From assembly GCA_031385325.1 (NCBI GenBank), contig JANNBJ010000199.1:1-17456 (forward strand): 17,456 bases of DNA. The letters run 5' to 3'. Below, piece by piece: positions 1-6,422 of this stretch. The notes under the pieces are model-generated. The model was not told where the DNA came from, did no database searches, and worked only from the letters and a program-made list of their open reading frames with translations. The stretch's first letter is position 1; each line of letters starts with the position of its first letter. Source of the DNA: SYFY01 sp031385325. GTDB taxonomy: Bacteria > Pseudomonadota > Gammaproteobacteria > Pseudomonadales > Azotimanducaceae. The translations under genes and the position numbers were made by a program.

Positions 1-1
1 T

Positions 2-475
2 CTCGCCATCGACAGCAAGCTGCGCAGCTGTGATCTCGTTAGATTGCGAGTCACCGACGTGATGCACGGCGGACGGGTGGCCTCAAGAGCGAAGGTCATG
101 CAACTGAAGACTGGGCTACCTGTCCAGTTTGAGATCTCTGCTGAAACTCGCGAATCGATCTCGGCATGGATGGAAGGAGGCTCCAAGGATGCTTCTGAGT
201 TCCTCTTTCCCAGTCGGCTTACGTCCTGTGAGCACCTGTCTACCAGACAGTACGCGCGGATTCTCCACGGATGGGTTACTGACATCGGTCTCGATCCGGG
301 ACCTTATGGCACTCACTCGATGCGGCGAACCAAAGCCACGCTGATTTACCGACGCACGAAGAACCTTCGTGCCATCCAGTTGCTTCTCGGACACTCCAAG
401 CTGGAGCACACAGTGAGGTATCTCGGAATCGAGGTCGAAGACGCCTTAGAGATGGCGGAACAGACCGAGGTCTAA
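2..475 (+). CDS. Tyrosine-type site-specific recombinase/integrase, 5' end outside window
   Basis: C-terminal catalytic domain of a tyrosine recombinase; the frame is open from base 2, so the true start lies left of the window. In the 157 visible residues the family signature is complete: first Arg at R8 (KLRSCDL), the beta-hairpin Lys probably K36 (QLKTG), the H-x-x-R box H105-S-M-R108, the His/Trp position H131 (LLLGHSKLE) and the nucleophile Y140 (VRYLG). The protein ends soon after the Tyr, as in a family of short (about 200 aa) proteobacterial integrases that I remember as common next to accessory genes. It should cut and rejoin DNA through a 3'-phosphotyrosine link. The catalytic part looks intact, so it may be active if the upstream part is. 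Two hairpins follow the stop. An internal TTG at 44 is not a credible start because it would lose R8. Confidence 0.92.
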   Translation, partial: LAIDSKLRSCDLVRLRVTDVMHGGRVASRAKVMQLKTGLPVQFEISAETRESISAWMEGGSKDASEFLFPSRLTSCEHLSTRQYARILHGWVTDIGLDPGPYGTHSMRRTKATLIYRRTKNLRAIQLLLGHSKLEHTVRYLGIEVEDALEMAEQTEV

Positions 476-488
476 CCCGTCAAAGCGG

Positions 489-529
489 CCCTTGAACCAG
501 GGTCGTCAACCGGCCGCATTGCGGCCGGT
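489..529 (+). terminator. Two tandem hairpins after the integrase gene
   Basis: The first hairpin is CCCT (489-492), loop TGAACC, AGGG (499-502). The second is much stronger: ACCGGCCGC (509-517), loop ATT, GCGGCCGGT (521-529), a perfect 9-bp GC-rich stem. No T-run follows, so this is not a textbook intrinsic terminator. It may still end or stabilise the integrase transcript, or be a recombinase-related structure. The stems are seen directly; the role is inferred. Confidence 0.4.
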
Positions 530-575
530 CGTATCACACTAGCAATGCCGTTCGATACGAGGTATCTCTGGACGA

Positions 576-1118
576 ATGGAACACATACGCGTTGAGATAG
601 AACGTCGAGGTTTGAGCCGTTTCGAGGTGTCGAATCTGTGTGAGCACGACTTGGATGACATGAGTTGGGCAGGTGATTCTTTGCATTTCGACATCATGCG
701 CAATCAAATTGGTGATAAGACCAAAGCCTCGGCAACGCTAGCTGTTTATGCTCCATGTGGCACTCCCGTTTCCAAAGGCTACGTTGTTCATGACCTGAGC
801 AAAGGGGAATCAACAGTTTCTCAGTTAGCGACTCATCCTGCCTTGCAGAGCCTCGGCTTGGGGACGATGCTAATTGAAGCAATCGAAAATCGAATTTTGA
901 GCATGGGAGTTACCAAATCAGTTCTGGGGGTTGAAACAGTCAATCCCCGTGCTCGGAGGCTCTATGAAAAACTTGGGTACAACTACTTCAAAACAGATGT
1001 CGATTCGTGGGAAGCCGCTGACGCTAACGGGCGTATCTATGTATACAAAACCGATGTGGATTGGCTTGTCAAAAATATTCGAATGACCTTAGTGGGTCCG
1101 AACCGGACGCACAGGTAG
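576..1118 (+). CDS. GNAT-family N-acetyltransferase
   Basis: 180-aa single-domain protein of the GCN5-related acetyltransferase fold, which transfers an acetyl group from acetyl-CoA to an amine. The acetyl-CoA pyrophosphate loop is seen as Q91-S-L-G94-L-G96 after the beta4 strand STVSQLATHP. The motif-B signature follows as VNPRARRLYEKLGY (residues 122-135), with the Asn and Tyr typical of the family. The N-terminal 60 residues are unremarkable and give no substrate clue. The ATG at 576 is the first start after the hairpins and gives a normal family length. By eye the gene is clearly AT-richer than the housekeeping genes to its right, and it sits between an integrase and a TIR gene, which suggests horizontal acquisition. 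It could be a small-molecule or antibiotic acetyltransferase, a protein acetyltransferase or a toxin-type GNAT; nothing here separates these. Confidence 0.88.
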   Translation: MEHIRVEIERRGLSRFEVSNLCEHDLDDMSWAGDSLHFDIMRNQIGDKTKASATLAVYAPCGTPVSKGYVVHDLSKGESTVSQLATHPALQSLGLGTMLIEAIENRILSMGVTKSVLGVETVNPRARRLYEKLGYNYFKTDVDSWEAADANGRIYVYKTDVDWLVKNIRMTLVGPNRTHR

Positions 1119-1178
1119 GTCGGATCATTGTCGGTTCCCGGCCAATAGAGGACAAGAACACTTTCTCTTCGAGTAAAC

Positions 1179-2555
1179 TCACGGTAGTGCGGAAAAAAAG
1201 TCCAGTACGAGTTGGCGCGTCTCAGCCGTACTCGCGGATCCCTCCCGATGGCCACCTTCGACAATCGTAAAGCGTGAATTGGGGATGATCGCGGCTAGTT
1301 CCTTGCCAGCCTCTAGTGGAGTGGCGACGTCATCGCGCGCATGCAACACGAGTGTAGGAACCTTGATCTGTTGCGCTTCCGCCCGCACATCAATTTCTGC
1401 GGACACTCGAAAGTAGCGCGCTACGTTCGGTCCATCGCAGCACCGCCCCAATAATCCTCCGTAAACTGCCCGCTGAACCGCAGTACCGGTTGGTTCCAAC
1501 GCGTTGGCCGCGAACATCTCTCTGACAGGAGGTTGGCCCCAGGCCATCTCCACAAAATCAAGAAATCGACGGCTCTGTTCCCGTTCCTCTTCGCTGGAAC
1601 CGGAGTGCGATGCGAAAGTGCTGGCTAAAACCAAGCTGGAAACTCTATCCGGATACGCAGCCGTAAACGCTATTGCAATAGGGCCACCAGATGACGCCGC
1701 TAGTATGGCCACTCGCTCCAAACCAGCCGCATCCACGACAGCTTTGAGATCACTGACCTGGGCCTCCAGTGAAAAATCTTCGACATTTCTATCAGACAGC
1801 CCGAATCCCCGACCATCGTATCGCACGAAACGATGCTGTTTCGACGTCATTGCCACCAACTGCTCGTTGTCGTAGAGCGGGCTGTTGAAACCACTTTCTA
1901 GATGGGTCATCCAACCAAGTACGTAAACTAAAGGCAGCCCCTCTCCGGACACCGCAAACGAAATCTTCGTTCCATCGGCGGAAGTCGCGACTCCAATTTC
2001 CTGGTCAATCGGATTACCGAAGAATGTGCTGGGCGCATTCAGAACGAGTGCGCTAACCAGCGCGCCGCCGTAAAGGTAGGCTACGGGTAGCAAAACTACA
2101 GCAACACAAGTCAGCGCGATCAGCTTCTTGCGCGATCTTTTTCTCTTCGGCAACTTGGTGGTTACTGATTCTGTATTCGCCAACTCACCAATTCGTTCGA
2201 TCAACGACGATAGATCCGGCTGGGATTTCGGCCAGTTCACGAGCTGTGCAGCCTGTATTCGGCGGAAGCCCAATGGAATCTGACAGGGGTCTATCTGCAC
2301 CGGAACTAGAATTCCGCGACGCAATCCTTCGTCCGCCTCTTCGCGGACCCAATCTGATTCGACGGACGTGGTTGACCAGACAACCAGCACGCAAGACGCA
2401 GAAGCCAATTCTTTTTCTAAGGTTCTGTCAAAGCGCGTCCCAGAATCGATCTGGCGGTCCCACCAGACCGAGAGTCCCGAGGTCTTCAGCTCTTCGACTA
2501 AGGACTGTACGCGGTTTCGGTCGTCAGCAGCGTATGAGACGAATACGTCCGCCAT
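1179..2555 (-). CDS. TIR domain - transmembrane - alpha/beta hydrolase fusion protein
   Basis: 458 aa in three parts. Residues 1-125 form a bacterial TIR (TIR_2-like) domain: DVFVSYAADDR at the start, GLSVWWDRQIDSG as the second box, and SDWVREE, whose E73 sits where TIR NAD-cleaving enzymes carry their catalytic Glu. A strongly basic stretch (134-144) precedes one hydrophobic segment (about 145-171); by the positive-inside rule the TIR domain would be cytoplasmic and the rest outside. Residues 185-458 form an alpha/beta hydrolase with nucleophile S288 in AASSGG (first Gly of GxSxG replaced by Ala), D409 (HARDD) and H436 (GGH), so the triad looks intact. This hydrolase type (motifs VRYDGRGFGLSD, VVDAAGLERV) resembles the module I remember fused to class III adenylate cyclases. 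The ATG has a GGGGGAG ribosome site 5 bases upstream. Function is unknown; signalling or defence is inferred. Confidence 0.85.
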   Translation of the reverse strand: MADVFVSYAADDRNRVQSLVEELKTSGLSVWWDRQIDSGTRFDRTLEKELASASCVLVVWSTTSVESDWVREEADEGLRRGILVPVQIDPCQIPLGFRRIQAAQLVNWPKSQPDLSSLIERIGELANTESVTTKLPKRKRSRKKLIALTCVAVVLLPVAYLYGGALVSALVLNAPSTFFGNPIDQEIGVATSADGTKISFAVSGEGLPLVYVLGWMTHLESGFNSPLYDNEQLVAMTSKQHRFVRYDGRGFGLSDRNVEDFSLEAQVSDLKAVVDAAGLERVAILAASSGGPIAIAFTAAYPDRVSSLVLASTFASHSGSSEEEREQSRRFLDFVEMAWGQPPVREMFAANALEPTGTAVQRAVYGGLLGRCCDGPNVARYFRVSAEIDVRAEAQQIKVPTLVLHARDDVATPLEAGKELAAIIPNSRFTIVEGGHREGSASTAETRQLVLDFFSALP

Positions 2556-2590
2556 CGTTCTCCCCCTTGATTAGGCCCAGCATACAATGA

Positions 2591-2638
2591 CGATGTCCGT
2601 GTGGACCAGCGGCCGTTATGGGTCCAAAGCGGACATCG
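2591..2638. repeat. 48-base composite inverted repeat upstream of the TIR gene
   Basis: Outer arms CGATGTCCG (2591-2599) and CGGACATCG (2630-2638) are perfectly complementary. Inner arms TGGACC (2602-2607) and GGTCCA (2621-2626) are too, separated from the outer arms by 2 and 3 unpaired bases, with a 13-base loop. That gives 15 paired bases in all. The words ATGTCCGC and GCGGACAT recall a dispersed palindromic sequence I associate with intergenic regions of many Proteobacteria; this is memory, not a search. It lies between the dapD stop and the TIR start and could act as a dapD terminator, a mobile-repeat relic or a regulatory hairpin. Confidence 0.6.
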
Positions 2639-2733
2639 ATCACCCGCCGCGAAACACCGGTTTTTGTCCAACGACCAATAGATCCGTTCCTCTGCTGAAA
2701 CGTCACGCACACGCCCTGCCGTGGGCCAATCCG

Positions 2734-3573
2734 TCAGTCCCTTAGCAGCTCGTTGATCGACGTCTTTGATCGGGTTCGTGCATCGACTTGTTTGATGATC
2801 ACGGCACAATAGAGATTGGGTACCACACTGCCATCCGCTCTCTGGCCTCCGCCCATCGTGCCTGGGACCACAACGGAGTAGGCAGGAACTCGACCCGTGA
2901 TGATTTCGCCCGTTTCCCGATAAATGATCTTGGTGGACGCGCCGATGAATACACCCATCGAGAGCACAGAACCCTGTTCGACGATGACGCCTTCTGCGAC
3001 CTCGGATCGAGCGCCAATGAAACAATCGTCCTCGATGATGACAGGTTCGTTTTGCAGGGGTTCCAGAACCCCAGCGATGCCGGTGCCTCCGGAAATATGA
3101 CAGTTCTTGCCGATCTGTGCGCAAGATCCAATCGTCGCCCAGGTATCAATCATTGTTCCGCTGCCGACATAGGCGCCGACGTTGATGAAGCTGGGCATCA
3201 ACACAACGCTCGGCGCAACATAAGCCGAATAGCGCACCACGGCCGATGGCACTGCGCGAAAACCGGATTTCCGAAATTCGGTTTCACCCCACTCGGAAAA
3301 CTTCGATGGCACCTTGTCCCACCAGGCGCCACCACCAGGTCCGCCTTCAATCTTGCGCATGTCATTCAGCGCAAAACTCAACAGCACCACTTTTTTCAGC
3401 CATTGGTGAACGATCCATCCGTCCCCCGACTTTTCCGCAACGCGAACTGTCCCGCTATCCAGAAGGCGCATCGCCTCCTCGACTGCGGCTCGGATCTCCC
3501 CACGCGTCTCATAGTTGATCTCGGCACGGGCCTCCCATGCGCTATCGACTATTTGCTCCAGTTCCTGGCTCAA
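2734..3573 (-). CDS. dapD: 2,3,4,5-tetrahydropyridine-2,6-dicarboxylate N-succinyltransferase
   Basis: 279 aa, against 274 in E. coli. DapD transfers succinyl from succinyl-CoA to tetrahydrodipicolinate in the succinylase branch of diaminopimelate/lysine synthesis, feeding peptidoglycan, as a cytoplasmic homotrimer. The family can be read along the whole chain: LLDSGTVRVAEK (38-48), HQWLKKVVLLSF (56-67), then the left-handed beta-helix with MIDTWATIGSCAQIGKN (141-157), FIGARSEVAEGVIVEQGSVLSMGVFIG (185-211) and the C-terminal LYCAVIIKQVDARTRSKTSINELLRD. The start is a TTG: the first residues (SQELEQIVDSAWEARAEI) align with the E. coli N-terminus, and AAGGAA lies 5 bases upstream. The TTG overlaps the TGA of the preceding hydrolase gene (TTGA), so translation is probably coupled. 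No other dap gene is in view. Confidence 0.97.
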   Translation of the reverse strand: MSQELEQIVDSAWEARAEINYETRGEIRAAVEEAMRLLDSGTVRVAEKSGDGWIVHQWLKKVVLLSFALNDMRKIEGGPGGGAWWDKVPSKFSEWGETEFRKSGFRAVPSAVVRYSAYVAPSVVLMPSFINVGAYVGSGTMIDTWATIGSCAQIGKNCHISGGTGIAGVLEPLQNEPVIIEDDCFIGARSEVAEGVIVEQGSVLSMGVFIGASTKIIYRETGEIITGRVPAYSVVVPGTMGGGQRADGSVVPNLYCAVIIKQVDARTRSKTSINELLRD

Positions 3574-4724
3574 AACAATTCCTTGTCTGACCTGTTGAAA
3601 CTATCGTGCCTGGGTTCGGAACATTCTGGAATTGCCTCACCATTCGGGCTGACTGGCGACATCGATTCGTTGTTCCCGAATCGGGCCTTGATGAATTCTG
3701 CTGCATGCCCGAGCGCGACGCCTGATTCGGGCAGGTCAGCAAAACCCTGGAAGACGTGAACCATCTTTGGCCAGACTTGCAGTGTCACTTCGCTGCCGTG
3801 CGCCTTGGCCTTGTTGGCGTAACGCTGCGCGTCACCGTAGAGCATTTCATCGCGACTCACCTGGATCAACGTTCTTGGCAGGGCTTTCAGATCTCCGAGC
3901 AGCGGCGACAGCATCGGGTCATTGACCGGACGTCCGGAGGTCCAGCGACTCGATATCGCAATCACGAATTTCGGTATGGACAGAAGCGGGCCGATTCCTG
4001 GACCCAGAAATGGGTCGGTCCGCATGTTCGACTTCCACGTCGGGCTGCCAAACGTTGCATCGGTCAATGGCGCGAAAGCCACCGCACCGTCTGCCGGCCT
4101 CAGGCCCTGGTCCCGTGCCCAGGCGATGACAGAAAGTGTGAGATTGCCACCGGCAGAATCGCCGGCGACAAACAGGGATTTCAATTCGCTGACTCCCTCG
4201 GGTCCGTTGTGCAGAATCCACTGATAGGCAGCGCGGGCGTCCTCATGGCATTGCACCGTTTTCACCTCCGGCTGCATGCGATAGTCCACAGCCAGCACGG
4301 CAACTCCGCTGCGCCTCGACAGTTCGGAAGTGATGTGACGATGTGAACGCGGGCTGCCGACACGAAACGCGCCACCATGCAGGTAGAGCAGCCGACGCGT
4401 CGGATCTGCGTTGTCAGCCAGCACCCATTCACCAGGCATGCCATCAACGCTGACCGGAACTATTCTCGCGTCGACGTCACGGTAGAACAGGTCTTCCATG
4501 CGCTTTCGCGCGACGTGAATGTCCCTTGACCGGTTGTTGCGATGGTATTCGTGCAAAGTGCGGACGACGTCATCGTGCCCCGGGCTCACCTGTGCATCGG
4601 CGATCACAGGCGCGGTCTGCGGCGAATCGTACAGGGTGTGATCCGGCGCGCGATATCGTGCGGCCAGGAAAGTAACGACGGCCACCGCCGCTACTGTGCT
4701 GACTGCAAGTACTTCCATGATCAT
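3570..4724 (-). CDS. Membrane-anchored alpha/beta hydrolase, HSL (esterase/lipase) family
   Basis: 384-aa serine esterase of the hormone-sensitive-lipase group. Residues 3-22 form a hydrophobic N-terminal segment, either a membrane anchor or an uncleaved signal. The oxyanion motif HGGAF is at 116-120, the nucleophile is S190 in GDSAGG, and the Asp (D292 in VSRDEML) and His (H323 in MVHVFQ) complete the triad. Substrate cannot be read; such enzymes cleave short- or medium-chain esters. A 35-residue polar tail after about 348 lacks family features and reaches into the dapD start region. Two in-frame ATGs (M1, M3) are possible; CAGGAG lies about a dozen bases upstream of the first. It is the first gene of a two-gene operon with dapD, a pairing I do not recognise. 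Confidence 0.9.
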   Translation of the reverse strand: MIMEVLAVSTVAAVAVVTFLAARYRAPDHTLYDSPQTAPVIADAQVSPGHDDVVRTLHEYHRNNRSRDIHVARKRMEDLFYRDVDARIVPVSVDGMPGEWVLADNADPTRRLLYLHGGAFRVGSPRSHRHITSELSRRSGVAVLAVDYRMQPEVKTVQCHEDARAAYQWILHNGPEGVSELKSLFVAGDSAGGNLTLSVIAWARDQGLRPADGAVAFAPLTDATFGSPTWKSNMRTDPFLGPGIGPLLSIPKFVIAISSRWTSGRPVNDPMLSPLLGDLKALPRTLIQVSRDEMLYGDAQRYANKAKAHGSEVTLQVWPKMVHVFQGFADLPESGVALGHAAEFIKARFGNNESMSPVSPNGEAIPECSEPRHDSFNRSDKELF

Positions 4725-4873
4725 GTTATCTGGTACTCCTGCTGGTATGGCTCGACAGCATTAACCCACACATCAAACCTCGCGCTGCACGTCAACCAAC
4801 TGAACGTGTTGCAACAAGAGCCATCAAACATCACGTAGTACTGGCACTCTCGCATCTTTCAGGTGAGTGTCGG

Positions 4874-5464
4874 CTACCGAACCTGTCGATAGAGAACGTC
4901 GAACTCCGCCTGCACAGCGGCCTGCATGGCCTGCAGGTCAACTTTCAATGCTTCACTCTCCCACTCCCGAAACTCACCGCGCGCATAAGCGAGCGCGTTG
5001 CGATAGTACATCCACGCATTCATCTTGTTGGCGACGTAGCTGTTGCGTTGCATGCGAACCTTGCCGGGCGCTCCCATCACGATACTGTTGGATGGAATCA
5101 CCGTGCCTTCAGTAATGAACGCACCGCCAGCCAGAATGCAGTTGTCACCAATCACGGCGCCGTCCATGACGGTTGCGTTGATACCAATCAGACAGTTGTT
5201 ACCGATTTCGCAGACGTGGATGGTGCAATGGTGGGTGATGGAACAGTTCGCCCCGATCTTCACACCGCCTCCGTGAATCATCACGAAGTCCTGGATGTTG
5301 GTCATGTCACCAATGATGGTGGCTTTGTTTTCGGTACGAATGACCGAGTATGGCCAGAGACTGACCCCCTCACCGAGGGTTACATTGCCATAGATGCAGG
5401 CGGTGGGATGGACGTAGGCGGCTTTCGTAATGTCCACGCCTGGATCGATCATCGGTGTTGGCAT
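4874..5464 (-). CDS. Gamma-carbonic-anhydrase-like (PaaY/CaiE type) left-handed beta-helix protein
   Basis: 196 aa. The hexapeptide-repeat beta helix spans roughly residues 10-145 (GNVTLGEGVSLWPYSVIR, IGDMTNIQD, VKIGANCSITHHCTIH, IGNNCLIGINATVMDGAVIGDNCILAGG, IVMGAPGKV), followed by a helical tail to 196. Candidate zinc ligands are H64 (MIHGGG), H78 and H83 (THHCTIH), the spacing between the last two matching gamma carbonic anhydrases. Q58 and D59 of NIQD are kept. The usual R-x-D (RGD) is R43-T-E45, so Asp is replaced by Glu. It may hydrate CO2, be a CoA-dependent acyltransferase/thioesterase accessory as in PaaY, or only have a structural role. AGGA lies about 7 bases before the ATG. It follows the VOC gene on the same strand by 24 bases, so the two are probably one transcript. 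Confidence 0.85.
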   Translation of the reverse strand: MPTPMIDPGVDITKAAYVHPTACIYGNVTLGEGVSLWPYSVIRTENKATIIGDMTNIQDFVMIHGGGVKIGANCSITHHCTIHVCEIGNNCLIGINATVMDGAVIGDNCILAGGAFITEGTVIPSNSIVMGAPGKVRMQRNSYVANKMNAWMYYRNALAYARGEFREWESEALKVDLQAMQAAVQAEFDVLYRQVR

Positions 5465-5488
5465 GTTGTTCCTGCCTTGTTTCTTCGA

Positions 5489-6340
5489 TTATGCAGCGCG
5501 TCGTTGCCCGCTCACCATCCCGATATCAAACATCTCGATAGTTTCGGATACCGGTCCATGAATGAACACAAACCCGTTCGCCGGTGGAATCACAAATCCG
5601 CCACGTCCTGTCTCGCGAATTCTGGTTTCAATCGCCGAGACATCCCGTTCCAGCAGTCGAAAGTGATTGGCCGCCGGATAGTGTTTGCCCCAGGCGCGAA
5701 AATCCAGACGCGGTGTGGTGGTGCGAACCTCGACATCCAGTCGACCGCCGATACTGGCATCCAGGCGATAACGATCAACGGCATCACCACGGCCAGGCAG
5801 CGGCTGCACCGGGACATCCAGCACTTCTTCGAGGAATGCGCGCATCACCGGCCAGTCCAACGTGTTGTAGTGCACCACTGCAAAGGGCTCGGGATCACGG
5901 GTCAGTATGGTGTGTTGCCCATCCCGCCAGACAAACCGGATACCGTTTTCTTCCGGCACCTCGATGGGTGCCGAGTAAACACAATACGGATCACTGGCCT
6001 GCATCGCCTGATAGGCGGCGATCGGATCGGTCACGGGAATTGCGATGACAAGGTCGCCCTGCACGGGTTCATTCCACAGCCGCGGAGTCATGGCCTCCGG
6101 ACGAATCTGTATGAGATCGATCTGATGCGGGATCGAAGGATTCTCGACGTAGTGTGTGTGGTATTCATCACCCAGCACTGCAGCAGTGACCTGTCCAATG
6201 TAGTCATCGGGCACGTTGCGAAAGACCAGAGGCTCTGGCGCACCTGGCTGGTAGTCCGTGAAGCCGAGCACGCGCAGAACCCGCTTGGTCGCAACGATAT
6301 CGGAGCAGTGAATGCCGTGATGGGTCTGAATGATGGCCAT
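5489..6340 (-). CDS. Two-module VOC-superfamily (glyoxalase/extradiol-dioxygenase fold) protein
   Basis: 283 aa with two vicinal-oxygen-chelate modules. Module 1 starts at THHGIHCSDIVATKRVLRVLGF (6-27) and runs to about 150. Module 2 starts at PFAVVHYNTLDWPVMRAFLEEVLDVPV (152-178) and ends with ETIEMFDIG. In module 2 a metal-ligand set is visible at H157, H226 (ANHFRLLERD) and E269 (ETIEMFD), matching the His/His/Glu pattern of VOC metal sites; module 1 is less clear. The substrate is unknown: family members isomerise, open aromatic rings, or bind drugs. The ATG at 6340 has GGGGCG about 8 bases upstream. It is first in an operon with the gamma-CA-like gene and is divergent from a second VOC-like gene across 82 bases. 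Confidence 0.8.
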   Translation of the reverse strand: MAIIQTHHGIHCSDIVATKRVLRVLGFTDYQPGAPEPLVFRNVPDDYIGQVTAAVLGDEYHTHYVENPSIPHQIDLIQIRPEAMTPRLWNEPVQGDLVIAIPVTDPIAAYQAMQASDPYCVYSAPIEVPEENGIRFVWRDGQHTILTRDPEPFAVVHYNTLDWPVMRAFLEEVLDVPVQPLPGRGDAVDRYRLDASIGGRLDVEVRTTTPRLDFRAWGKHYPAANHFRLLERDVSAIETRIRETGRGGFVIPPANGFVFIHGPVSETIEMFDIGMVSGQRRAA

Positions 6341-6422
6341 GGTGTCGCCCCTGGGCTGTGTCCGTCTGGTCGCGTCCGATCAGGCTCTGGTAGGATCAAT
6401 TCTGAAACAGAAGGAGGCTACC
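6341..6422. promoter_or_regulatory. Shared divergent intergenic region between the two VOC genes
   Basis: These 82 bases must carry the 5' signals of both divergent genes. The one clear element is a perfect AGGAGG (6412-6417), 5 bases before the ATG at 6423, which decides the start of the plus-strand gene over the longer frame beginning at 6330. No convincing -35/-10 pair was found by eye. Confidence 0.5.

Noticed and set aside
470..575. Possible integron attC site at the integrase stop (GTCTAAC matches the RYYYAAC core)
   Set aside because: No matching GTTRRRY core is found at a suitable distance and the hairpin lacks the attC bulge pattern; the recombinase also lacks visible IntI features in the part seen.
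2524..2712. 62-codon minus-strand frame across the 2591-2638 inverted repeat
   Set aside because: Its predicted peptide comes from the palindromic repeat and overlaps the TIR start; such peptides are often mis-annotated from dispersed repeats.
2788..3759. 323-codon plus-strand open frame opposite dapD and the hydrolase
   Set aside because: Entirely antisense to dapD, whose identity is certain; no motif of its own.
4807..4816. TGTTGCAACA, a perfect 10-base palindrome upstream of the HSL hydrolase
   Set aside because: Short, single, and with no promoter boxes at a fitting distance; could be chance.
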